A stretch of 64,000 bases of DNA, taken from NCBI GenBank assembly GCA_945910005.1, contig OX246737.1, positions 80,438,245 to 80,502,244 of the forward strand. Reading direction: 5' to 3'. Below, one piece after another: positions 10,749 through 21,495 of the stretch. A model generated the notes under the pieces. It was not told the DNA's origin. It made no database searches and was given only the letters and a program-made list of their open reading frames with translations. Every line of letters starts with the position of its first letter. The stretch's first letter is position 1. Position numbers and translations under genes: made by a program. Origin of the DNA: Isoperla grammatica. Lineage: Eukaryota; Arthropoda; Insecta; Plecoptera; Perlodidae.

Positions 10749-12981
10749 TGTGACGGCTGGGAATCCACTGGGCTGGCCCCTAGTGATATTCCGGTCGTCT
10801 CACATGTTCTGAAGGCTGGCCAGAGCCAACGGGACCCCTCTCCATAGCGTCGGATGATCGAGTGTTTTGAACGTCCCGCACGGCGTTTGAAATCCCGCGC
10901 ATTCCACCGCCGGTGAGAGCCTAACGCAGCCGAGCAAGTTCCAAGTGTCGCCGCGCAGCACTAGTTTCGTTCGACTCTATCGCACGACGATAGCTGAGGA
11001 GCCACATCAGGAAGGTTAGATTTGGTCTGTTTCGTTAGAGAAGTCCTGAGAGAACTTTGTGTTTCGGAGCTACATTTTGCTCGAGCATGTAAGCTACCAG
11101 AGGCGTTCTACGTGCAGCATGGTTTAATAACCTGTATTTCGTAAATCCATTCAGTGGTAAGTCCTTGTTCATCCATCTAATCTGGCGTTGAAGCTGAGAA
11201 TGTGTCTCTAGGCTTAACGTATCGTTTGTTGAAAATAGTTTTATTACATTGGCCATTTTCTCTTTGAAAATAGGATTTTTCCGGAGGGTCTAGCCTACAT
11301 TTTCCGGCATGTCGAAGTTTTCCCGATGGGCGAGCGTGCGACGCAGCGGACCTCTAGGCTAGCAGCATCCGATCCGAGGCGACTGTCAGTCTAGCCTAGG
11401 CCTAATCTAGGAAGCTCCTCGGCGAGGTGGATTTTCACGGACAACCACGTGGGAATTTCCGTCGTAGACTTCCCCAGCCAGGTTCGGTCCACGAGAACCC
11501 CGATATGTCGGTACTGTAATTGAGCCACTAGAGGCAGGGCCTCGCTGACCATTTAGATACCCGAATTCGAAATCACTAATTACCCATGTGCATAAAGCCT
11601 GGTCAACTTTTATCCAGCATGTGGAGGAACTTTAACTTAACTATTCAGTCATACCATATGTAGACTTACGTGTCTGGCGTGAAGCCTACATGCTTACATT
11701 TCAGTTAGGCCATATGCTAACTTAGTGAATGGAGGAACATTAACTTTACTATTCAGTCATACCATATGTAGACTTACGTGTCTGGCGTGAAGCCTACATG
11801 CTTACATTTCAGTTAGGCCATATGCTAACTTAGTGAACCAGTGTACAAGCCTACCAAGGTAGAGCGTTATTCATTATCCTGTAACTAGAAGCCGGTGCAG
11901 GGGGAAAATCCCCTAGGCTAAGTGTATAGTAACCTTGTATAACCCTGTTAATGTAATTATAATTTAAGCCGTTAAGGTCTGTACGATCAAAGCATCCGGG
12001 TCTGATACCCACACGCTTGTAGCGGATTTAAGCCTGACGTACAGACTAGCATTCAGCGTTTAACTAGTAATAATTCTCATGCATCTTAACAACCAGTGTA
12101 AGGTGATCACCATTTTGTGTTTAAATTTAAGTCCGTATCATAACCCATGTTTAGTTGTAGCGTAATTTTAGTAACTTGTTAGTCTTAGAATAGCAATAGT
12201 CACGGCCGGTAGAGCCGATGGATTTGCTGGCAACTCGTCTTGCTAGGTAGGCACGTAGCCTCTTCTGTATGTACTAACTAACGTACCGTAGTAGCTTTGA
12301 ACCTCAACCTATTCCGTGGCGAATGTGAGGGCGAGAAGTTACTGACGGGTACTTAGAATCTCAAAGTGTCCGTGGCCGACCGAGATAGGGAATTACATGA
12401 CGTAGGGTTAGTCGCTTTGAGTCTCCCAGTGCCCATGAAGGCCCGAGCTTAAAAGCTTTAACCTACAGTTACATTGTAAGGCCTACCGATTATTCCATAT
12501 TTTTCTACCTTACTATTATTAAGTATTCGTGTATTGTCACCATAGGCTCAAGAGGAGCGAACGTGTAAACTAAATGTACCGTACGCCCATCAAGGGTAGC
12601 GTATTTAACTAAACAAGTATTTTCTATTTTTCTTATATTGTATTTTTGTCAATGAACCATTTGTGTTGTTTTCTCATGTTTATCGACTGAAGTCTCTCAA
12701 GCTGTGTCTTGTCCACCATTGTCCATTTGTCGTCAGACGTTCTCTGTCATAATAAATTCCTATCTTTGCTCTCTCATGAACTGGGGTTATTTTTCAACGT
12801 AGAATTTCTTCGTTCCTTCTACAATATCCCCTACAGGTCATCTACTCGAAACGAAGTGGCGCCCACCATCTGAAGACGAGCCGCAACTTAGCCCACCCCC
12901 CATCTCCACTGAGTCGGTCCGGCCCGGTAAGTGCGTCAGGCCTGCCGAGTGGTGTGCACCTGCTTATTTTGGCACGTCACA
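10749..12981 (+). repeat. Gypsy 5' LTR
   Basis: 2,233 bp, begins TGTGACGGCTGGG and ends CACGTCACA. It is long for a Gypsy LTR. It contains a tandem pair of 108-bp repeats and an AATAAA (near 12,753) that could serve as polyadenylation signal. A 73-codon antisense reading frame (11,035-11,256) is discussed among the findings. Confidence 0.95.
11622..11837 (+). repeat. 108-bp tandem duplication inside 5' LTR
   Basis: Two adjacent copies (11,622 and 11,730), each starting TGGAGGAAC and ending CTTAGTGAA, differing at a few positions. The 3' LTR has the same pair at 18,408 and 18,516, so the duplication predates this insertion. Confidence 0.9.
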
Positions 12982-12986
12982 TTAAT

Positions 12987-13003
12987 TGGCGCAACCAACG
13001 TGG
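12987..13003 (+). other. Gypsy primer-binding site (candidate)
   Basis: TGGCGCAACCAACGTGG lies five bases after the 5' LTR. Minus-strand priming sites of LTR elements begin TGG, complementary to a tRNA CCA end, and lie here. I cannot name the tRNA without a tRNA set. Confidence 0.65.
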
Positions 13004-13253
13004 GGCCTATCAGAAACTTGAGGCTTGCATTTCAGGTGCTACCCAACGTTCAAACGGAGGTTGTTGCTTTTCTTCAGAGCATCTTACATAGTATCTACAT
13101 CTTTTTTCCCTGGTCAATGGTTGCTTGAACTTTTTGTTGGTTTAGTCGATTCACATTGGTCGAGCTTAGGGTTCGGTTTGTCAAATTGTTTTCTTAGCAG
13201 GAAATTTGGTCGATTCATCGTTACATATTGTCGACTATTTGTAGGTTCTTAAG

Positions 13254-14369
13254 ATGGCTACGAATGAGGCTGAATTAACATTAATTACCGATAGGCTGTC
13301 AGCATTGACGGTATTGGTTTCTGATTTCGAAGGACAGTCGGAGCAGGCACGTACGATTTCCCGGCAGCTACTCTTTCTAGATCGCCGCATCGCTCTCATA
13401 CCGGATGAGGAGGAAGTCAGACCTAGGTTGGTCGAAGCCACCAATGGGTTGGCCGTGTTGAAGACACGTTTTGACAGCCTCATCGAAGCCCTAGGAGTAT
13501 GGGAAGCGGACAACCCTGTCGAGATTACCCCACCCATGGTAAGGGAGGACCGCATGCTTGGCAAGCATGTGCCAGTGGCGAAATGGGGCATACTCTTCTC
13601 AGGCGAGGAGACTGACTCCAGCCTGGGGGCGTTCCTGGAACGTGTGGAGGAGTTATGCGTAGCTCGCAACGTGTCCAAGGCGTGCCTATGGTCAGAGGCA
13701 GTAGATCTCTTCAAGGGCGCTGCGCTGGTTTGGTTCCGATCTGCCAGGCGACGAATACATTCCTGGGAAGAATTAGTAGTCGAATTACGCCGAGAGTTCC
13801 AGCCCAGCGATTATGACGATAGGTTGATGACCGAGATTAGGGCTCGTACCCAAGGGGAATCAGAACCCCTGGGACTGTACCTGGCTGCAATCGACAACCT
13901 CTTCAGCCGTTTGTCATACCCCGTAGACGTGGCAGAGAAGCTAGCCGTCATAAAGAAAAACATCCTGCCCTACCTGATGGAAAAGCTGTGCCTCCACACT
14001 CTGGACTCGGTCGAGAAGATCCGATTGCTCGGACGCCGAGTGGAAGAGACTCGCGACCGGTCGAATAGGTTCCGTCCGCCACCACCAGCAAGATTTTCCC
14101 TAGAACCGGATTTAGCCTTCCGTGGTCCAGTTCGGTCGAAAGCCAGGCTTGAGGAAGTCAGTGCCGCGCCGCCGACGCCTAAGGCAGCCGACGTTAACAC
14201 TATTTGCTGGAACTGCCGAGCGGTAGGTCATCGCTTCCGAGACTGCCCAGCGCCTACACCGAACACTCCATTCTGTTTTCAATGTGGACGTAGAGGCGTG
14301 CAGACATCGCAGTGTACCACCCCAAGATGTATCAAGAAGGCGGAAAACGCTATGGGTCCACGCGTCTAA
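13254..14369 (+). CDS. gag: Gypsy Gag polyprotein (capsid + nucleocapsid)
   Basis: 371 codons. Structural protein that packages element RNA into cytoplasmic particles. The N-terminal half is acidic and helical; residues about 110-260 look like a retrotransposon Gag capsid region (WSEAVDLFKGAALVWFRSAR, then LRREFQPSDYDD). A proline/arginine linker leads to two zinc-knuckle positions: C318-x2-C-x4-H-x4-C331 is complete, while the second, C341-x2-C-x4-V-x4-C354, has Val where His is expected. The ATG at 13,254 follows a 272-nt leader. The end overlaps pol by 58 nt in a different frame, so pol is probably expressed by -1 frameshifting. Confidence 0.9.
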   Translation: MATNEAELTLITDRLSALTVLVSDFEGQSEQARTISRQLLFLDRRIALIPDEEEVRPRLVEATNGLAVLKTRFDSLIEALGVWEADNPVEITPPMVREDRMLGKHVPVAKWGILFSGEETDSSLGAFLERVEELCVARNVSKACLWSEAVDLFKGAALVWFRSARRRIHSWEELVVELRREFQPSDYDDRLMTEIRARTQGESEPLGLYLAAIDNLFSRLSYPVDVAEKLAVIKKNILPYLMEKLCLHTLDSVEKIRLLGRRVEETRDRSNRFRPPPPARFSLEPDLAFRGPVRSKARLEEVSAAPPTPKAADVNTICWNCRAVGHRFRDCPAPTPNTPFCFQCGRRGVQTSQCTTPRCIKKAENAMGPRV

Positions 14370-17300
14370 ATAGCCGCGGGTGGAGAATCCCCTCAGCTCA
14401 GGCTATTCAACCAGGTAATGATAACGTAAACCCTCAAGCTGCTCGTTTATTTCGTAGTCGGGAAGATGGTCGACCCTACTTAACGGTCGAGATTCTTGGC
14501 CGTCCCGTGAAAGGCTTGTTAGATTCCGGCGCTTCCAGAACTTTCCTTGGTGATGCCGGTTGGCAACGAATCCAACAGTTGGGACTTCGGTTACAACCAG
14601 CTCACGTAAAGGTGGTCACCGCCAATGGCATGGAATGCAAGGTTAGGGGATTGGTAGATTTGCCTATCGTTCTGCAGAATCGTAGCATTGTCCTGTCCGT
14701 ATTGGTGGTGCCGTCTGTTAAGACCAGTCTTATCTTAGGCATAGACTTCTGGGATCGGATGAAATTTGTACCAGATGTGTCCTCGGGGACGTGGTCCTTT
14801 TCAGACAAAATGGAAGTCACCGTGGAATCTCTCAAGGTACTCCGTACCCGTCAAAATTTAACTACTGAACAAGAGAGACGATTGAGTGAACTTCTCGCTA
14901 GAAACCTGCCGGCCGAAATGGGCAAACGTGCTCCGACACCTTTAGTCCAGCATCGTATAGATACCGCAGATGCCGAACCGGTCAAACAACGATACTATCC
15001 TGTGTCACCCATAGTCCAGAAAGAGATACATAACGAGCTAGACACCATGCTACAGGAAGGAATAGTGGAACCATCCCGCAGTCCGTGGAGCTCTCCTATC
15101 TTACTGGTGAAAAAACCCTCTGGAGGCTATCGCTTCGTGGTCGACTATAGGCGTGTCAACGCGGTAACCAAGAAAGATGCTTACCCAATACCGTATGTCT
15201 CCGCTATCCTAGATAGGCTTAGGGACAGTCGTTATTTGTCTTCGTTAGACATCAAAAACGCGTTCTGGCAGATACCTGTAGAAGAGTCGAGTCGTGAGAA
15301 GACAGCGTTTACTGTTCCAGGCCGTGGCCTCTTCCAATTTACACGTATGCCGTATGGTTTGCATAACAGCCCTGCCACCTGGCAACGTCTTATAGACAGA
15401 GTACTTGGACCAGACCTGGAGCCCTATGTTTTTGTGTACATGGATGACATCATTATTGCGACTCCAACTTTTCAGAAGCACCTGGAGGTCCTGGGAGAGA
15501 TCTTCCGAAGATTGCGAGAGGCGTCCCTGTACCTTAATGTGGAGAAGTGTCAGTTTGTTCGGTCCGAGCTACGGTACCTTGGCTACGTGGTGGACAACAG
15601 CGGACTGCACGTCGATCCCGAAAAGGTGGAATCCATAATCAATTTCCCCCGGCCGCGAAGAGTAAAGGAGGTCCGACGATTCTTAGGTATGGCATCTTGG
15701 TATCGGAGATTTATCCAGGATTTCTCGACAGTGGTGTCACCCATCACTGCTTTGCTAAAAAAAAATTCCAAGTGGGAGTGGACCCCTGCCGCAGAGGATT
15801 CTTTCTGTCGGATAAAAGAATGTCTTGCTTGTGCCCCAGTACTAGCATGTCCAGATTTCTCTAAACCATTTGTTCTTCAGACGGACGCATCCAACGTTGG
15901 CTTAGGAAGCGTTCTGTCGCAAGATTTGGACGATGGGGAGCATGTCATTGCTTACGGCAGCCGCACGCTGACCAAGTCTGAGCAACAGTTCACAGCTACC
16001 GAGAAGGAATGTCTCGCCGTATTATGGGCAGTCGAGAAGCATAGACCCTATCTGGAAGGCTCCACTTTCACCGTAATCACAGACCATCACAGCCTGTTAT
16101 GGCTGCATAACTTAAAGGATCCCGTAGGTAGGCTTGCGAGATGGGCAGTGAGATTACAGCAATATGACTTCAAGGTCATCCACCGGAAAGGCTCGGCTCA
16201 CGTTGTCCCGGATGCTCTATCGCGAGGTGTGGTAACCTGGAATTTGTTGGAAGTCAGTGCCCCAATCCAGGACCAGTGGTACCTCAGAATGTGTGACCAG
16301 GTGAGGGCTCAGCCTCAAAAGTATTCCCTTTGGAGGGTGGAAGGACTCACTCTGTGGAAACTGTGTACCGATAACACGAAGTTACCCAGAGATGAGAATA
16401 ACTGGAAACGCGTCCTTCCAAAGGAACTAAGAGCGGAAGCACTCAAGGAAGCACACGACGAACCACAGGCCGGTCACCGAGGAATGTTTAAAACCATGAG
16501 TAGAATTTCTCTCTCCTATTACTGGCCGAAGATGAAAGCCGATGTCTGCCTATATGTTCGTAAATGTGAAGTATGTGCCCAGCACAAACAGGAGCAGAGA
16601 CGTCCAGCCGGTTTGCTAGCCCCTCGCCAGTTCCCATTTCATCCCGGAGAAGTGTTGACAGTGGACCTCATTGGCCCGCTGCCTCCATCACTCAAGCAGA
16701 ATCGCTTCATACTGGTTGTGCAGGACAGTCATACCAAATGGACCTATCTCTTCCCGTTACGCCAAGCTACTTCACAACATGTATTGCAACCCCTCATCAA
16801 TTCAGTATTTCTAGAACAAGGAGCACCTCGTCTCCTTATTGTCGACAATGGACGACAACTAGTCAGTAGAGAATTCAGGGAAGCCCTCGAGGCTTACGGA
16901 GTCGAGGTACAGTTCACGCCATACTACCATCCCCAGGCTAACCCCGTGGAGAGAATGAACAAGGAGGTAGGAAATATCTTAGCGATTTTCGTGGGAGAGA
17001 ATCAACGTCGATGGGATGTACTCTTGCCCCAAATCCAATATGTTCTACGTACCAGTCGACACGAAACTACCCAATACACCCCCGCCTATCTCCAACTAGG
17101 GAGGGAACTAGGTCTCTCTGGACGGCGAAACCGGAAGGAACGGGACCCACAGGGGAATGAAACTCGTCTGGGTATAGAAGAACGGTGGGTTGGGTTAGAG
17201 AACATTCGAGAAAGGGTTCGCATAAATGTATCGGAGGCCCAGCGTCGGCAGGAACAGCAGTACAATCTACGTCATAGACCCGCTGTTAACTATAATGTAG

Positions 17301-17497
17301 GCGATCGGGTATGGAGAAGGAATTTCGTTCTGTCCGATGCAGCTCGTTATTTCACTGCTAAACTTGCGAAAAAGTACATTGGTCCATTTGTCGTTGCTCG
17401 CAAAGTGTCTTCCGTGGTCGTTGAACTTGAGAACCTTGCAGGGCAACCGTGCGGACGATGGCATGTAGTAGATCTCAAGCCTGTGGTTGATCGTTAA
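14312..17497 (+). CDS. pol: Gypsy Pol polyprotein (PR-RT-RH-IN)
   Basis: 1,061 codons, open throughout, in the -1 frame relative to gag. The listed start is a GTG inside gag; translation more likely enters by frameshift. Aspartic protease: LLDSGAS around D71. Reverse transcriptase: PSRSPWSSPILLVKK, FVVDYRRVNA and catalytic YMDD at 376-379. RNase H: D525 (QTDAS), E564 (ATEKEC), D591 (TDHHS). Integrase: zinc-binding HDEPQAGH...CEVC from about 715, catalytic D785, D845, E880 (34 residues between the last two), and a C-terminal GPF-type module (YIGPFVV). All catalytic residues are present, so the protein looks functional. It makes cDNA and inserts it into the genome. Confidence 0.95.
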   Translation: MYHPKMYQEGGKRYGSTRLNSRGWRIPSAQAIQPGNDNVNPQAARLFRSREDGRPYLTVEILGRPVKGLLDSGASRTFLGDAGWQRIQQLGLRLQPAHVKVVTANGMECKVRGLVDLPIVLQNRSIVLSVLVVPSVKTSLILGIDFWDRMKFVPDVSSGTWSFSDKMEVTVESLKVLRTRQNLTTEQERRLSELLARNLPAEMGKRAPTPLVQHRIDTADAEPVKQRYYPVSPIVQKEIHNELDTMLQEGIVEPSRSPWSSPILLVKKPSGGYRFVVDYRRVNAVTKKDAYPIPYVSAILDRLRDSRYLSSLDIKNAFWQIPVEESSREKTAFTVPGRGLFQFTRMPYGLHNSPATWQRLIDRVLGPDLEPYVFVYMDDIIIATPTFQKHLEVLGEIFRRLREASLYLNVEKCQFVRSELRYLGYVVDNSGLHVDPEKVESIINFPRPRRVKEVRRFLGMASWYRRFIQDFSTVVSPITALLKKNSKWEWTPAAEDSFCRIKECLACAPVLACPDFSKPFVLQTDASNVGLGSVLSQDLDDGEHVIAYGSRTLTKSEQQFTATEKECLAVLWAVEKHRPYLEGSTFTVITDHHSLLWLHNLKDPVGRLARWAVRLQQYDFKVIHRKGSAHVVPDALSRGVVTWNLLEVSAPIQDQWYLRMCDQVRAQPQKYSLWRVEGLTLWKLCTDNTKLPRDENNWKRVLPKELRAEALKEAHDEPQAGHRGMFKTMSRISLSYYWPKMKADVCLYVRKCEVCAQHKQEQRRPAGLLAPRQFPFHPGEVLTVDLIGPLPPSLKQNRFILVVQDSHTKWTYLFPLRQATSQHVLQPLINSVFLEQGAPRLLIVDNGRQLVSREFREALEAYGVEVQFTPYYHPQANPVERMNKEVGNILAIFVGENQRRWDVLLPQIQYVLRTSRHETTQYTPAYLQLGRELGLSGRRNRKERDPQGNETRLGIEERWVGLENIRERVRINVSEAQRRQEQQYNLRHRPAVNYNVGDRVWRRNFVLSDAARYFTAKLAKKYIGPFVVARKVSSVVVELENLAGQPCGRWHVVDLKPVVDR

Positions 17498-17524
17498 AGA
17501 AAATACCCCATTTTCTGGTGTTGT

Positions 17525-17534
17525 GGGGGGGGAG
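17525..17534 (+). other. Gypsy polypurine tract
   Basis: A G-run ending GGGGAG abuts the 3' LTR start (TGTGACGG at 17,535), the usual place for plus-strand priming. It is 27 bases after the pol stop. Confidence 0.85.
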
Positions 17535-19763
17535 TGTGACGGCTGGGAATCCACTGGGCTGGCCCCTAGTGATATTCCGGTCGTCTCACATGTTCTGAAG
17601 GCTGGCCAGAGCCAACGGGACCCCTCTCCATAGCGTCGGATGATCGAGTGTTTTGAACGTCCCGCACGGCGTTTGAAATCCCGCGCATTCCACCGCCGGT
17701 GAGAGCCTAACGCAGCCGAGCAAGTTCCAAGTGTCGCCGCGCAGCACTAGTTTCGTTCGACTCTATCGCACGACGATAGCTGAGGAGCCACATCAGGAAG
17801 GTTAGATTTGGTCTGTTTCGTTAGAGAAGTCCTGAGAGAACTTTGTGTTTCGGAGCTACATTTTGCTCGAGCATGTAAGCTACCAGAGGCGTTCTACGTG
17901 CAGCATGGTTTAATAACCTGTATTTCGTAAATCCATTCAGTGGTAAGTCCTTGTTCATCCATCTAATCTGGCGTTGAAGCTGAGAATGTGTCTCTAGGCT
18001 TAACGTATCGTTTGTTGAAAATAGTTTTATTACATTGGCCATTTTCTCTTTGAAAATAGGATTTTTCCGGAGGGTCTAGCCTACATTTTCCGGCATGTCG
18101 AAGTTTTCCCGATGGGCGAGCGTGCGACGCAGCGGACCTCTAGGCTAGCAGCATCCGATCCGAGGCGACTGTCAGTCTAGCCTAGGCCTAATCTAGGAAG
18201 CTCCTCGGCGAGGTGGATTTTCACGGACAACCACGTGGGAATTTCCGTCGTAGACTTCCCCAGCCAGGTTCGGTCCACGAGAACCCCGATATGTCGGTAC
18301 TGTAATTGAGCCACTAGAGGCAGGGCCTCGCTGACCATTTAGATACCCGAATTCGAAATCACTAATTACCCATGTGCATAAAGCCTGGTCAACTTTTATC
18401 CAGCATGTGGAGGAACTTTAACTTAACTATTCAGTCATACCATATGTAGACTTACGTGTCTGGCGTGAAGCCTACATGCTTACATTTCAGTTAGGCCATA
18501 TGCTAACTTAGTGAATGGAGGAACGTTAACTTTACTATTCAGTCATACCATATGTAGACTTACGTGTCTGGCGTGAAGCCTACATGCTTACATTTCAGTT
18601 AGGCCATATGCTAACTTAGTGAACCAGTGTACAAGCCTACCAAGGTAGAGCGTTATTCATTATCCTGTAACTAGAAGCCGGTGCAGGGGGAAAATCCCCT
18701 AGGCTAAGTGTATAGTAACCTTGTATAACCCTGTTAATGTAATTATGATCTAAGCCAAGGTCTGTACGATCAAAGCATCCGGGTCTGATACCCACACGCT
18801 TGTAGCGGATTTAAGCCTGACGTACAGACTAGCATTCAGCGTTTAACTAGTAATAATTCTCATGCATCTTAACAACCAGTGTAAGGTGATCACCATTTTG
18901 TGTTTAAATTTAAGTCCGTATCATAACCCATGTTTAGTTGTAGCGTAATTTTAGTAACTTGTTAGTCTTAGAATAGCAATAGTCACGGCCGGTAGAGCCG
19001 ATGGATTTGCTGGCAACTCGTCTTGCTAGGTAGGCACGTAGCCTCTTCTGTATGTACTAACTAACGTACCGTAGTAGCTTTGAACCTCAACCTATTCCGT
19101 GGCGAATGTGAGGGCGAGAAGTTACTGACGGGTACTTAGAATCTCAAAGTGTCCGTGGCCGACCGAGATAGGGAATTACATGACGTAGGGTTAGTCGCTT
19201 AGAGTCTCCCAGTGCCCATGAAGGCCCGAGCTTAAAAGCTTTAACCTACAGTTACATTGTAAGGCCTACCGATTATTCCATATTTTTCTACCTTACTATT
19301 ATTAAGTATTTGTGTATTGTCACAATAGGCTCAAGAAGAGCGAACGTGTAAACTAAATGTACCGTACGCCCATCAAGGGTAGCGTATTTAACTAAACAAG
19401 TATTTTCTATTTTTCTTATATTGTATTTTTGTCAATGAACCATTTGTGTTGTTTTCTCATGTTTATCGACTGAAGTCTCTCAAGCTGTGTCTTGTCCACC
19501 ATTGTCCATTTGTCGTCAGTCGTTCTCTCATAATAAATCTCTATCTTTGCTCTCTCATGAACTGGGGTTATTTTTCAACGTAGAATTTCTTCGTTCCTTC
19601 TACAATATCCCCTACAGGTCATCTACTCGAAACGAAGTGGCGCCCACCATCTGAAGACGAGCCGCAACTTAGCCCACCCCCCATCTCCACTGAGTCGGTC
19701 CGGCCCGGTAAGTGCGTCAGGCCTGCCGAGTGGTGTGCACCTGCATTTTTTTGGCACGTCACA
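17535..19763 (+). repeat. Gypsy 3' LTR
   Basis: 2,229 bp, same ends as the 5' LTR. Differences seen by eye: a 4-bp indel near 18,753, substitutions near 18,534, 19,201, 19,311, 19,323 and 19,337, and a cluster around 19,520-19,545 and 19,745. The 108-bp duplication is at 18,408-18,623. Confidence 0.95.
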
Positions 19764-19767
19764 ACGT
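19764..19767. repeat. Target site duplication ACGT, right copy
   Basis: Follows the CACGTCACA end of the 3' LTR; array sequence (GTTTCAGTTGTTAATTTTTT) resumes at once. Confidence 0.9.
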
Positions 19768-20368
19768 GTTTCAGTTGTTAATTTTTTGTAGGTTGGCATC
19801 TAATGTCATTGTAGCCATTCTATGACAGCTATCAAAATTCCAAATAATAGTGCAGAGGTATTGTTACGTACGCTATTTTTGGTGTATACTATGTGCATCT
19901 AATTGCAAAAGTCCGCAAATGCGAATCATATCGGCGGAACACTGTACAAATGAAGAAATTATTGTTGTAAATAAACAATATTTTTTTATAACATGGCGGA
20001 TAAACGTACAATTTTGAAATTATTGTCAATTGTTGGTACTGTTGATATAAACCTACATGTGAAACATTATTTAAATCCGTTTGTAAGTTTTCATTTAATT
20101 AAATAAATAAACAAATTATTTTTTTCAGTAATTATTTTTTTGTAGGTTGGCATCTTCACGAATTTTTCTGGTTATGTTAACAGTATCGAGTTTAGTGGTC
20201 ACAAATGTTGACAGAAAAGTTCAGCAAAATACGTCAAGCCGTTTGACCTGTGCGCGACGAACAAATTTTAGCGCACATACAGACATACAGACATACATAC
20301 ATACACACAGACAAAGCGCCGATCGAGTTGTATGGAAAGATTCACTCCGCTTCGCTACGCTCATCTAA

Positions 20369-20429
20369 CTAGGAAAACGCTCCGCGTTGACAGATGAGCG
20401 ATTTTTTTCAATGTATCAAATCAAATAAA
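20369..20429 (-). mobile_element. Orphan 3'-terminal fragment
   Basis: 61 bp covering only CTAG, hairpin, CGCTCATCT complement and adjacent AT-rich tail; followed at 20,430 by another complete 3' terminus. Confidence 0.75.
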
Positions 20430-21479
20430 CTAGGAAAACGCTCCGCGTTGCCAGATGAGCGATTTTTTTTAGTAAATCAAATAAATATTTTGCATATCAT
20501 ACGCCGCTTAAAAAATATACTTTTGTAACAAACATATGATTTTTTACAAGATGGCGGTTTAAGTAAAAATCTTAGAATTTGTGTTTATTATTTCCCGATA
20601 TGTTGCTAATAATTACACGAAATATTATTTAAATCTGTTTAAAAGTTTTCTTTAAATAAATTAAAACCTCCAAGTTGATTTTTCAATGGATTTCCGCATA
20701 ATTTCATTCGACCGTGGTCTACTCAAAAGGCTCTTATTCATAAACTATTAAAGTTATCTGTGTATAGAAAAGTCCATAATGTAGATACAGGCTAGATCTA
20801 AAATGAAATATTGTTAAATCATACCATAACCACATTTAAATAATAATAAAAGCTTTTAATTTTGTCTACAAAGTTCGTTGTTAACATTTGCATTTTTGCC
20901 GTGAAAGTCATAAAACATAACACGCCATTGTTGCCATTCTACTAACGTTATCGATATTCCAAAAATAGTTTTAGAAAGGTCTCTTTGTACACGCCATTCG
21001 CCATGCATAGTATGTGCATCTAACTTCAATGGTCCTCAAATGAGAGTCGTATAAGTGGAGCACTGTAAAGAAACCACTGTAAATTCCCGTAAATAGAAAC
21101 TAAATATTTTTTTACTAAATGGCAGTTTAAGTTATAGTTCCAAAACTTTTATCCAGTGTCACCATTGTTAGTGTCGATATAAATTTAAAACATTATTTAA
21201 ATCTGCTTATAAGTTTTAATTAAAAAAAAAATAAAACTGGATTTTTTTCACTAATTAATTTTTTGTAGGTTGGCATCTTGACGGATTTTGCTGATTATGT
21301 TAACAGCATCTAATTTAGTGGTCACGGGTATTGACCGAAAATGTCAGCCAAATACGTCAAGCCGTTTGACCTGTGCGCGACGAACAAAATTTAGCGCACA
21401 TACATACATACAGACACACAGACAAAGCGCCGATCGAGTTGCATGGAGAGATTTACTCCGCTTCGCTACGCTCATCTAA
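20430..21479 (-). mobile_element. Array unit R2, short diverged variant
   Basis: About 1,050 bp instead of 1,400: one internal monomer is missing. It has private sequence (AAATATACTTTTGTAAC, ATGAGAGTCGTATAAGTGG) shared with the unit at 41,467-42,510 but with no other. Microsatellite short, about 21,398-21,424. Confidence 0.8.
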
Positions 21480-21495
21480 TCATTTGCATATAATA
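21480..21495 (-). repeat. 16-bp tail stub
   Basis: TCATTTGCATATAATA lies between the 5' end of R2 and the CTAG of R3. It matches, with one difference, the complement of the stub at 3,408-3,423 in the left arm. Confidence 0.7.

Larger units (their letters stand above)
10749..19763 (+). mobile_element. Full-length Ty3/Gypsy LTR retrotransposon
   Basis: 9,015 bp with 5' LTR, primer-binding region, gag, pol (protease, reverse transcriptase, RNase H, integrase in Gypsy order), polypurine tract and 3' LTR, flanked by a 4-bp duplication. Its coding DNA is much more GC-rich than the AT-rich array. Roughly a dozen differences between the LTRs (about 0.6%) and open reading frames point to a recent insertion. 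No envelope-like ORF lies between pol and the 3' LTR. Confidence 0.95.
9935..20368 (-). mobile_element. Array unit R1, split by a Gypsy element
   Basis: 3' end at 9,935, 5' end at 20,368. Removing the 9,015-bp retrotransposon and one copy of the 4-bp duplication leaves about 1,415 bp, the normal unit length. Microsatellite at about 20,270-20,312. Confidence 0.85.

Noticed and set aside
13235..13714. 159-codon - strand frame
   Set aside because: Shadow of gag on the opposite strand; no domain of its own.
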